DNA from: a virus
DNA: 46,853 nt
Reading direction: 5' to 3' (one strand)
IMG/VR virus record: IMGVR_UViG_3300017783_000046
Span: 1-46,853 of that record
The position numbers and the translations under genes were made by a program. The notes beneath the pieces are model-generated. The model searched no databases. It was given only the letters and a program-made list of their open reading frames with translations, and was not told the origin of the DNA. Below are positions 39,952-46,853 of the stretch, one piece after another. Every line of letters begins with the position of its first letter. Positions within the stretch are counted from its first letter, which is position 1.

Positions 39952-40294
39952 AGATGTCATTGCTGACTTCAAGGAAGTATTTGGTCCTGAAGATGAGCAA
40001 GGCAACAAAAGACCTATAGCATATGCTATGCGTCTACCATATGAGATTCGTGTTCTTGAAATTGACATGAATCAAGATCATAAAGGAAGCATTAGGAAGG
40101 TCAGTGAACCTGAATTATTCTTTGCTCCTTGGGCACCTCTTTCAAAAGAGAAAGATATCTTTCTCCGAATGGAAGAAGTGATTAGTTTATATGATCCCCA
40201 TGATGCAGTCATGGAAAAATACACAGAAATTACAAAGGTACATCAAGATGGACAACGTGAAAATCCTGCTCCTGAAGAACGGGGGACTGACTGA
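39917..40294 (+). CDS. Conserved cyanophage protein upstream of gp43, Sm-like pattern
   Basis: The 125-residue product opens MTVKIARLRSREDVIADFKE, followed by RPIAYAMRLPYEIRVLEI, a strand with LFFAPWAPLS and a last strand-like stretch MEEVISLYDPHDAVME. This order (R/K-S-x-E-D-V-I-A-D, later PY-x-V, F-x-P-W and a closing strand) resembles small Sm-like beta-barrel phage proteins. It is an impression only. It overlaps the genes on both sides. The function is unknown. Confidence 0.62.
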   Translation: MTVKIARLRSREDVIADFKEVFGPEDEQGNKRPIAYAMRLPYEIRVLEIDMNQDHKGSIRKVSEPELFFAPWAPLSKEKDIFLRMEEVISLYDPHDAVMEKYTEITKVHQDGQRENPAPEERGTD

Positions 40295-40514
40295 TTATTT
40301 GATTGGTAGAGTTACAGAACTAGATGAAGAACCATCTGTGTTTGTTGAAAAGTGTTACAAGATTCAAAGTGAGGATATGGAACAATACCCACTCTATGCG
40401 AAGCAGCGTGACTTGTTCTTGACATCTGACTCGATCTTTACTATAGTGGAACCGAACAAGGCGGTCCTAGAGATGTACCTTGACAAGGAGAAAAACGAAC
40501 CAACTACCGAATGA
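40248..40514 (+). CDS. Conserved cyanophage protein directly before gp43
   Basis: The 88-residue product starts MDNVKILLLKNGGLTDYLIG, then ELDEEPSVFVEKCYKI and RDLFLTSDSIFTIVEPNKAV, ending with a short charged helix. The layout resembles its upstream neighbour in miniature. AAAGG precedes ATG 40248. It overlaps gp43 by ATGA, so the two are translationally coupled. The function is unknown. Confidence 0.65.
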   Translation: MDNVKILLLKNGGLTDYLIGRVTELDEEPSVFVEKCYKIQSEDMEQYPLYAKQRDLFLTSDSIFTIVEPNKAVLEMYLDKEKNEPTTE

Positions 40515-43012
40515 GTTTTTACACCAACGTCGAACTGATTGGCGACAAGATTCTATACCGTGGGTATGAGAATGGTCAGTACATACAGTCACGTACACAC
40601 TTTTCTCCCACGTTGTTCATTACATCGAATAAGCAAGAGAAGTACAAGACACTTACTGGCAAGAATGTCAAACCAATTCAGTTTGAAAGTCCTCGTGAAG
40701 CACGAGAGTTTATAGGCAAGTACGAGGGCGTACATGGTGTAGAAGTTCACGGATACGAGAGGTTCTTGTATCAGTTTATCTCTAAGGAATTTCCTGGAGA
40801 GATTGACTATGATATGTCATTGATGAATATCATCACTATTGACATTGAGGTTGCTTGCGAGAACGGTTTCCCTGATGTAGAAAGTTCTGCAGAGGATGTT
40901 CTCTTGATTACGATCAAGAATATGAACACAAAGAAACTTATTACTTGGAGCACAAGAGAGGCAGATCCTCCTGAGGGAGTAGAGTTCAGAGTCTTTTGGA
41001 CAGAGCAAGAACTCTTGAGTGATTTTGTTGGTTGGTGGGTAGAGAATACTCCTGACATCGTAACTGGTTGGAACTGTAACCTGTACGATATTCCATACCT
41101 GTGCCGTCGTATTGATCGTGTGCTTGGATCTAAATGGAAGACATCGCTATCTCCTTGGAACAAAGTCAATGAACGTGAGATCACGATCATGGGTCGTGTG
41201 AACATTGCCTATGAAATCGTGGGTGTTTCTGTACTGGATTATCTGGATCTCTATAAGAAGTTCACGTATACCAACCAAGAATCATACCGATTAGATCACA
41301 TTGCAGATGTTGAACTAGGTCAACGCAAACTTGATCACAGTGAGTATGACACGTTCAAAGATTTCTATACAGAAGGGTGGCAGAAGTTTGTAGAGTATAA
41401 CGTCATTGACGTTGAACTAGTAGATCGTCTTGAGGACAAGATGAAGTTGCTAGAACTTGCTGTCACTATGGCGTATGATGCCAAGGTAAATTTTGAGGAT
41501 GTCTATTCTCAGGTCAAAATGTGGGACACACTGATCTACAATTATCTTGGCAAGAGTAACATTGTTGTGCCCCCAAAACAGACATCGCGTAAAGATGATA
41601 AGTACGCTGGTGCATATGTAAAAGAACCGAAGCCAGGGTTGTACGAGTGGGTTGTGTCATTTGACTTGAACTCACTGTATCCACACCTTATCATGCAATA
41701 CAATATATCTCCCGAAACTCTGTTGGAACGTAAGCATCCTAGAGCGACGGTTGATCGTCTACTGGGTCAAGAGATTGATTTTTCAGAACTAGATGGACAA
41801 ACTGTATGTGCTAACGGTGCTATGTACGACACCACTGTGCAAGGTTTTCTACCAAAAATGATGGAGAAGATCTATGAAGAACGAAAGATTTACAAAAAGC
41901 GAATGCTGGCCTCTAAGCAAGATCTTGAAAATTCCAAGACACCTGCAGAGACCACATCACTTCAAAAGGATGTGTCCAGATTCAACAACATCCAAATGGC
42001 AAGAAAGATCCAACTCAACAGTGCCTATGGTGCCATCGGAAACCAATACTTCAGATATTACAATCTTGCAAATGCTGAAGCGATTACGCTCTCGGGTCAA
42101 GTCTCGATTCGATGGATCGAAAACAAAATAAATGTCTACCTAAATAAATTGCTGAACACTGAGGGCAAAGATTATGTTATCGCTTCCGATACTGACAGCA
42201 TTTATATCTGTCTTGATCTACTTGTCAGTTCAGTATTTGCTGGTAAGGATGTTCCTAAGGAGAAGGTCGTTAGTTTTATTGATGCCGCCTGTAAGGAAAG
42301 AATAGAACCTTTCATCACACAGGCATACGAGGAACTAGCAAACTATGTCCATGCTTATGATCAGAAGATGATCATGAAGCGAGAGACTATTGCTGACAAA
42401 GGTATTTGGACTGCAAAGAAGCGTTACATTCTAAACGCATGGGACATTGAAGGTGTTCGTTTTGCAGAACCCAAACTAAAAATCATGGGTATTGAAGCGG
42501 TCAAATCTTCTACACCTGGACCATGTAGACAGAAGATCAAAGACTCACTCAAAGTGATCATGAACGGCACAGAAGATGAAGTGCAAAAGTTTATTGCAAA
42601 CTTCCGTGAAGAATTTCGTTCTCTAAAACCAGAACAAATTTCTTTCCCACGAGGTTGCAATAATTTACAAAAGTGGAGTAGTAATACTACTCTGTATAGT
42701 AAGGGTTGTCCTATTCATGTGCGTGGAGCACTTTTATATAACTTCCATCTGAAGAAGAACAACCTTACAAATAAGTATCCATTGATTCAGAACGGAGACA
42801 AGATCAAATTCATCTATCTACGAACTCCAAACCCCATCATGGAGAACGTAGTTTCTTTCGTTGGTGAGATGCCAAAGGAACTCAATCTTGAAAAGAATAT
42901 TGATTATGATGTACAGTTCGAGAAGAGTTTTCTAGCACCACTACAAGTCATTATGGATACTATTGGATGGAAAGTCGAAAAAATTGCAACCCTAGAATTC
43001 TTATTCGGATGA
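40511..43012 (+). CDS. gp43: DNA polymerase gp43 (family B)
   Basis: gp43 replicates phage DNA and proofreads 3' to 5'. The 833-residue product (T4 898) has exonuclease motif I in ITIDIEVACE near residue 112 and motif II near WNCNLYDIPYL at 188. Polymerase motif A is DLNSLYP with Asp385, motif B QLNSAYGAIGN near 501 and motif C DTDS at 560-563. All catalytic residues are present, so both activities should be intact. It is coupled to its neighbours by ATGA. Confidence 0.97.
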   Translation: MSFYTNVELIGDKILYRGYENGQYIQSRTHFSPTLFITSNKQEKYKTLTGKNVKPIQFESPREAREFIGKYEGVHGVEVHGYERFLYQFISKEFPGEIDYDMSLMNIITIDIEVACENGFPDVESSAEDVLLITIKNMNTKKLITWSTREADPPEGVEFRVFWTEQELLSDFVGWWVENTPDIVTGWNCNLYDIPYLCRRIDRVLGSKWKTSLSPWNKVNEREITIMGRVNIAYEIVGVSVLDYLDLYKKFTYTNQESYRLDHIADVELGQRKLDHSEYDTFKDFYTEGWQKFVEYNVIDVELVDRLEDKMKLLELAVTMAYDAKVNFEDVYSQVKMWDTLIYNYLGKSNIVVPPKQTSRKDDKYAGAYVKEPKPGLYEWVVSFDLNSLYPHLIMQYNISPETLLERKHPRATVDRLLGQEIDFSELDGQTVCANGAMYDTTVQGFLPKMMEKIYEERKIYKKRMLASKQDLENSKTPAETTSLQKDVSRFNNIQMARKIQLNSAYGAIGNQYFRYYNLANAEAITLSGQVSIRWIENKINVYLNKLLNTEGKDYVIASDTDSIYICLDLLVSSVFAGKDVPKEKVVSFIDAACKERIEPFITQAYEELANYVHAYDQKMIMKRETIADKGIWTAKKRYILNAWDIEGVRFAEPKLKIMGIEAVKSSTPGPCRQKIKDSLKVIMNGTEDEVQKFIANFREEFRSLKPEQISFPRGCNNLQKWSSNTTLYSKGCPIHVRGALLYNFHLKKNNLTNKYPLIQNGDKIKFIYLRTPNPIMENVVSFVGEMPKELNLEKNIDYDVQFEKSFLAPLQVIMDTIGWKVEKIATLEFLFG

Positions 43013-43167
43013 ACACTCAAACTAAATTCGTAGTAACCTACCAAAAAGCTTTCGGTTTCTCTGTGCGAGAAGAGAAAGAATTTGATATACTAGAGGATGC
43101 ACAATGGTTCTCCCGTGCCATGAAACGGGCAAAATTTATCACAAACATTTTGGAGGTCAAGTCTTGA
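43009..43167 (+). CDS. Small protein between gp43 and uvsX
   Basis: The 52-residue product begins [20 protein letters not shown], then an acidic turn and a helix [12 protein letters not shown]. It overlaps gp43 (ATGA) and contains the uvsX ribosome-binding site, ending in TTGA with its start. A longer frame from TTG 42967 only extends into gp43. Function is unknown. Confidence 0.65.
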   Translation: MNTQTKFVVTYQKAFGFSVREEKEFDILEDAQWFSRAMKRAKFITNILEVKS

Positions 43168-44174
43168 ATTTTCTACAGGATGTAGCAAAGGAGATTGGTA
43201 ATGAGTATGCAGGACTTGTCAGCGATGGTGTCGCAGCAGGAGACACTGGTGGTTTCATTGACACTGGTAGTTACATTTTCAATGCTTTGGTTAGCGGTTC
43301 AATCTACGGTGGAGTCCCCTCAAACAAGATCACTGCTATCGCTGGTGAGTCTTCTACTGGCAAGACTTTCTTTTGCCTTGGGATTGTTCAGCATTTCCTT
43401 GACAGTAATCCCGATGCTGGAGTAATTTACTTTGAGTCTGAGTCTGCTATTTCTAAGCAGATGATTGAGGATCGTGGTATTGCATCTGATCGTATGATGA
43501 TTGTACCTGTTGCAACCATCGAACAATTCCGAACTCAGTCTTGTCGTATCCTTGACAAGTATATGGAGCAGGATGAATCAGACCGCAAACCTTTGATGTT
43601 TGTTCTGGACTCTCTGGGTATGCTTTCTACTGAGAAGGAGATTGCTGACGTAGCAGCAGATAAGCAGGTCAGGGACATGACCAAGAGTCAGTTGATCAAG
43701 GGTGCCTTCAGGGTGCTCACACTCAAACTAGGCAAGGCAAACGTGCCCATGCTGGTCACTAACCATACCTACGATGTCATCGGTGCCTATGTGCCAATGA
43801 AAGAAATGGGTGGTGGTAGTGGTCTCAAGTATGCATCTTCTACTATCATCTATCTGTCTAAGAAGAAAGAGAAGGATGGTACAGATGTTGTTGGTAACAT
43901 TATCAAATGCAAAGCACAGAAGTCACGTCTGACCAAGGAGAACTCTCAGATTGAAACACGTCTTTATTACGACCGTGGATTGGACAGGTATTACGGACTA
44001 CTGGAACTGGGTGAGAAGTATGGAGTCTTCCAGCGGACTGGCAACCGTATCAAGATTGATGGTTCTTCTGTTTATCCTAAACAGATTCTCAAGGATCCTG
44101 ATAAATATTTCACGCCAGAAATAATGCAAGCATTAGATGAGTGTGCAGGAAAGGAGTTTAGGTATGGCAACTGA
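43164..44174 (+). CDS. uvsX: Recombinase UvsX (RecA-like), TTG start
   Basis: UvsX catalyses strand exchange in recombination-dependent replication and repair. The 336-residue product has Walker A GESSTGKT at 61-68, [12 protein letters not shown] as Walker B near 142 and the DNA-binding loop region [11 protein letters not shown] near 213. The TTG at 43164 follows GGAGG (43152-43156) by seven bases and overlaps the upstream stop, while an ATG at 43104 is inside the preceding gene. The length fits cyanophage UvsX (T4 391). Confidence 0.95.
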   Translation: MNFLQDVAKEIGNEYAGLVSDGVAAGDTGGFIDTGSYIFNALVSGSIYGGVPSNKITAIAGESSTGKTFFCLGIVQHFLDSNPDAGVIYFESESAISKQMIEDRGIASDRMMIVPVATIEQFRTQSCRILDKYMEQDESDRKPLMFVLDSLGMLSTEKEIADVAADKQVRDMTKSQLIKGAFRVLTLKLGKANVPMLVTNHTYDVIGAYVPMKEMGGGSGLKYASSTIIYLSKKKEKDGTDVVGNIIKCKAQKSRLTKENSQIETRLYYDRGLDRYYGLLELGEKYGVFQRTGNRIKIDGSSVYPKQILKDPDKYFTPEIMQALDECAGKEFRYGN

Positions 44175-44727
44175 TCTGAAAGAATATATCCGTTGCTACG
44201 ATGCTCTCGTACCAATGGACTTATGTCACCAAATCATCAATGAGTTTGAATTGGAGCGACGTAAAGAAGTTGTGGATAAAAAGTTTAGACCCAAGTGGAC
44301 TGAGTTCAATGTGTCTAAGCATTTTTCAGAACCAACTTGGCAGATGATTCAGACACAAGTACAAAAGTATTTTGTTGATGCTGTCGGTTTGTACATCAAA
44401 GATCTAGATGTTGGTGCTGATTTCCCATCATCATATTGTTTTGAAGAGTATCGTATCAAGAAATACGAGATGGGATCTGACGATCAGTTTCAAGATCATG
44501 TTGATGTCCAGGATTACCAATCTGCTAGACGTTTCGTGTCGGTCATGCTATACTTGAACAACGCCCCAGTTGGTGGGCGGACTCACTTCCCTCGCATCGA
44601 CTATGAAATCGAAGCAAAGGAATGTAGGATTGCTATCTTCCCTGCTAACTGGATGTTCCGACATGCAGGAAGACCAACCCTAGAATCTAACAAGTACATT
44701 ATGGGGTCTTACCTCCACTACCTATGA
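44164..44727 (+). CDS. 2OG-Fe(II) oxygenase, copy 3
   Basis: The 187-residue product has iron ligands His112 and Asp114 in QDHVDVQ and His167 in FRHAGRPT, with the 2-oxoglutarate-contacting Lys177 in NKYIMGSYL. The intervening [10 protein letters not shown] and GGRTHFP strands fit prolyl-hydroxylase-like enzymes. AGGAAAGGAG precedes ATG 44164, 11 bases inside uvsX. The stop overlaps gp41. The substrate is unknown. Confidence 0.85.
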   Translation: MATDLKEYIRCYDALVPMDLCHQIINEFELERRKEVVDKKFRPKWTEFNVSKHFSEPTWQMIQTQVQKYFVDAVGLYIKDLDVGADFPSSYCFEEYRIKKYEMGSDDQFQDHVDVQDYQSARRFVSVMLYLNNAPVGGRTHFPRIDYEIEAKECRIAIFPANWMFRHAGRPTLESNKYIMGSYLHYL

Positions 44728-46103
44728 GTATCGAAGAACTTATTATAAATAACCTTTTATCTCAAGAGGAGTACACAAGAAAAGTTCTTCCGTTTATAAA
44801 ACCTGAGTATTTTACTCTCAGATCTCATGCTGTTCTCTTTGAACTGACATCTGTCTACGTGGAAAAGTACAATGTACTACCCACACGAGAGGTTTTGTTT
44901 ATTGAATTGGACAATCGTGACGATTTGAATGAGCAGTTCTACAAAGATAGTAGAACATGTCTAGAGAATGTTACTTTAGACAGGTCTGAATACCAGTGGA
45001 TCATGGACTCTACCGAAAGGTGGTGTCAAGAACGAGCAGTCTATCTTGCTCTGATGGAATCTATCAAGATTGCTGACGGTCAAGATAGTAAGAATGATAA
45101 GGGAGCAATCCCAACAATTCTACAGGAAGCACTAGGTGTATGTTTCGACTCTCATGTGGGACACGATTACATAGAAGATTCCGATGCCAGATACGCCACT
45201 TATCATAAAGTTGAGGCGAAAATTCCGTTCGACTTGGAGTTCTTCAATAAGATTACGAAGGGGGGTCTCCCTAGTAAGACGCTCAATATTGCACTTGCTG
45301 GTACTGGTGTGGGCAAGTCTTTGTTTATGTGCCATTGCGCCGCTGCCACACTCTTACAAGGTAAAAATGTCTTGTATATCACATTGGAAATGGCAGAAGA
45401 GAAGATCGCGGAACGCATTGACGCAAACCTTCTCAACGTTCCCATTCAAGACTTGAGTACATTACCCAAGCAAATGTTTGATAAGAAGATTACTTCTCTT
45501 GGCACCAAGACTAAAGGGAAACTAATCATCAAAGAGTACCCTACTGCCTCAGCACATGACGGACATTTTTCTGCTCTTCTTAGTGATCTTGCTCTCAAGA
45601 GGAATTTTAGACCCGATATTGTCTTTATTGATTACCTCAATATCTGTGCTTCTTCGCGATACAAGGGATCTCTCGTCAACTCCTATACCTATGTCAAGTC
45701 AATCGCTGAGGAACTTAGGGGAATGGCAGTCAAACACGATGTGCCTATTGTCTCAGCTACACAGACCACTCGTGCAGGTTACGGTAGCTCTGATGTTGAC
45801 ATTACTGATACTTCTGAATCCTTTGGTCTTCCTGCTACTGCTGATCTTATGTTCGCCCTTATTTCTACTGAGGAATTGGAAGGAATGAATCAGATTATGG
45901 TGAAGCAGTTGAAGAATAGATACAATGATGGTGCAAGTAACAAGAGATTCTGTTTAGGTATTGACAGATCAAAGATGAGACTCTATGATGTAGAGCAGTC
46001 TGCCCAAGATGATATCCAGGACTCTGGGCAAGACGAAGTAAGACCTTCTATCCTGGATAAATTCAAAGCAAAGAAAACTTTTCAAGAACTAAAGTATGAC
46101 TAA
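44724..46103 (+). CDS. gp41: Replicative helicase gp41 (DnaB-like)
   Basis: gp41 is the hexameric 5' to 3' helicase that works with primase gp61. The 459-residue length is close to T4 (475). The N-terminal helical domain is followed by Walker A GTGVGKS at 193-199, TLEMAEEKIAERIDANLL near 224, Walker B DIVFIDYLNI near 297 and SATQTTRAG near 345. It overlaps the oxygenase (ATGA) and mazG. A perfect TATAAATA at 44744-44751 lies inside its first codons. Confidence 0.95.
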   Translation: MSIEELIINNLLSQEEYTRKVLPFIKPEYFTLRSHAVLFELTSVYVEKYNVLPTREVLFIELDNRDDLNEQFYKDSRTCLENVTLDRSEYQWIMDSTERWCQERAVYLALMESIKIADGQDSKNDKGAIPTILQEALGVCFDSHVGHDYIEDSDARYATYHKVEAKIPFDLEFFNKITKGGLPSKTLNIALAGTGVGKSLFMCHCAAATLLQGKNVLYITLEMAEEKIAERIDANLLNVPIQDLSTLPKQMFDKKITSLGTKTKGKLIIKEYPTASAHDGHFSALLSDLALKRNFRPDIVFIDYLNICASSRYKGSLVNSYTYVKSIAEELRGMAVKHDVPIVSATQTTRAGYGSSDVDITDTSESFGLPATADLMFALISTEELEGMNQIMVKQLKNRYNDGASNKRFCLGIDRSKMRLYDVEQSAQDDIQDSGQDEVRPSILDKFKAKKTFQELKYD

Positions 46104-46506
46104 GCGAGTAAACACTGATGCCTATTTGGAGTTCGTCAATGAAGTCACGTCGCAACCATCGAAAGATAACGAAGCATTCATTTATCGTATTCAAGAACTT
46201 CAAGGGCAAGACTTTCATGCCGAGCGATTGCTTACTGCTGCTGTAGGAGCATGTGCTGAGGCAGGTGAGTTTACTGAGATTGTGAAGAAGATTGTCTTCC
46301 AAGGTAAACCTGTTAATGAAGAGAACATGTTTCATATGAAGCGTGAACTTGGTGACATCATGTGGTATATTGCACAAGCATGTATGGCATTGAATGTTAG
46401 TATTGATGAAGTTATTGCTATGAATGTAGACAAACTCAAGGCACGTTATCCTGGTGGTGAGTTTGATGTTCACTACTCAGAGAATCGTCAGGAAGGTGAT
46501 GTCTGA
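46096..46506 (+). CDS. mazG: MazG-type nucleotide pyrophosphohydrolase
   Basis: MazG enzymes hydrolyse nucleoside triphosphates to monophosphates and in bacteria can influence ppGpp. The 136-residue product has the metal-binding pattern EAGEFTEIVKK (Glu55, Glu58) and ELGDIMWY (Glu84, Asp87), which together form the four-helix active site. It is a single-domain form, as in other cyanophages. It overlaps gp41 by eight bases. Effects on the host growth state are inferred. Confidence 0.92.
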   Translation: MTKRVNTDAYLEFVNEVTSQPSKDNEAFIYRIQELQGQDFHAERLLTAAVGACAEAGEFTEIVKKIVFQGKPVNEENMFHMKRELGDIMWYIAQACMALNVSIDEVIAMNVDKLKARYPGGEFDVHYSENRQEGDV

Positions 46507-46625
46507 TGGACGGAGCAGTACACGCTTGGCATTCCATGAGTTACGTGGAGGGGTTCTTCTTCTCTGTCTGGATCTTAGGAATGTATTATGTCAAACTAAA
46601 AATGGATAAGAGGTTTGGACGATGA
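46506..46625 (+). CDS. Tiny membrane protein, 39 residues
   Basis: The peptide begins MDGAVHAWHSMSYVEGFFF and continues as a hydrophobic helix (SVWILGMYYV) ending in a basic tail. It overlaps the mazG stop (TGATG) and the next start (ATGA). AGGAAGGTGA lies upstream. Its coupling supports translation. No function is recognised. Confidence 0.5.
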   Translation: MDGAVHAWHSMSYVEGFFFSVWILGMYYVKLKMDKRFGR

Positions 46626-46853
46626 ATCTTACACAAGATGAACTTTGGGAAACAATTCACACTCTCGGTTGGAATGTCAGAGATGACAATATCGTAATCG
46701 AGATTGGTGGTACACAGGTATCTGGTATCGAACAACCTGAAGGATACAATAAGAAGTGGTCATCTCAAAAGGGTGACCGCAAGTATAATAAGGATGCCTT
46801 TATTGTATTGAAAAACCTCTCACGAAACGACGACACAAAATCACAACCTATGG
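46622..46853 (+). CDS. Hypothetical protein, 3' truncated
   Basis: The frame opens at ATG 46622, in an ATGA overlap, and runs off the right edge after 77 codons. It begins MNLTQDELWETIHTLGWNVR, then beta-like IVIEIGGTQVSG and a Lys-rich loop. The product resembles a small cytoplasmic phage protein, but no family is recognised. The true length is unknown. Confidence 0.6.
   Translation, partial: MNLTQDELWETIHTLGWNVRDDNIVIEIGGTQVSGIEQPEGYNKKWSSQKGDRKYNKDAFIVLKNLSRNDDTKSQPM

Noticed and set aside
42967-43008. Longer TTG start for the 52-residue gene before uvsX
   Set aside because: The extension lies wholly inside the conserved C terminus of gp43, and ATG 43009 is in a standard ATGA overlap.
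1-46853. tRNA genes or a lysogeny module
   Set aside because: No cloverleaf with a GGTTCGA-type arm, integrase, repressor or attachment repeat was noticed by eye; a dedicated scan would be needed to exclude tRNAs fully.

Overview
The window is a fragment of a T4-like myovirus genome of the cyanophage type, most likely one that infects marine Synechococcus. Three things point there. The T4 core genes occur in the order usual for cyanomyoviruses: 13-14-15-16-17-18-19-20-67-21-22-23-3-uvsY-uvsW-55-47-46-45-44-62-regA-43-uvsX-41. They are interleaved with genes characteristic of cyanophages: purC, hsp20, mazG, a CobS-like AAA+ ATPase, 2OG-Fe(II) oxygenases and a DUF3110-like protein. Base composition, judged by eye, is in the low 40s percent G+C, higher than most Prochlorococcus myoviruses. 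No psbA, tRNA, integrase or CRISPR was seen.

Layout. (1) 1-17 kb is the structural and packaging module: a 5'-truncated beta-repeat protein, neck gp13/gp14, tail terminator gp15, small terminase gp16, a cluster of small accessory genes with a staphylococcal-type nuclease, large terminase gp17, sheath gp18, tube gp19, portal gp20, core gp67, protease gp21, scaffold gp22, major capsid gp23 and tail completion gp3. T4-type late boxes (TATAAATA) stand before gp18, gp20 and gp22, with a variant before gp3. A strong terminator closes gp23. (2) 17-23.6 kb carries recombination and late-transcription genes: uvsY, a 2OG oxygenase, uvsW, sigma gp55 behind a good sigma70-type promoter, then gp47 and gp46 split by a DUF3110-like gene. 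(3) 23.6-27.5 kb is an accessory run of very small, tightly overlapping genes around purC, ending in an HNH endonuclease. (4) 27.5-31.1 kb holds a VWA/metallopeptidase-like protein, a glutaredoxin-like protein and a MoxR/CobS-type AAA+ ATPase, the most intriguing cassette. (5) 31.1-36.5 kb holds clamp gp45, loader gp44/gp62 split by an endonuclease-like gene and dam, and the translational repressor regA. (6) 36.5-38.9 kb holds a membrane protein gene converging with, and overlapping, a leftward trio of signal-peptide proteins that has its own late promoter. (7) 39-46.9 kb holds hsp20, small conserved genes, DNA polymerase gp43, uvsX, a third 2OG oxygenase, helicase gp41, mazG and a 3'-truncated small gene.

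How it works together. Host-like promoters with TATACT -10 boxes precede gp55, the AAA+ ATPase and the small-gene block. This fits early or middle expression by host polymerase. gp55 with clamp gp45 then recognises TATAAATA for capsid and tail genes and for the secreted trio. Most neighbours overlap by ATGA or TAATG, so translational coupling is pervasive. Assignments come from reading motifs and recalled family resemblance; no database search was run.
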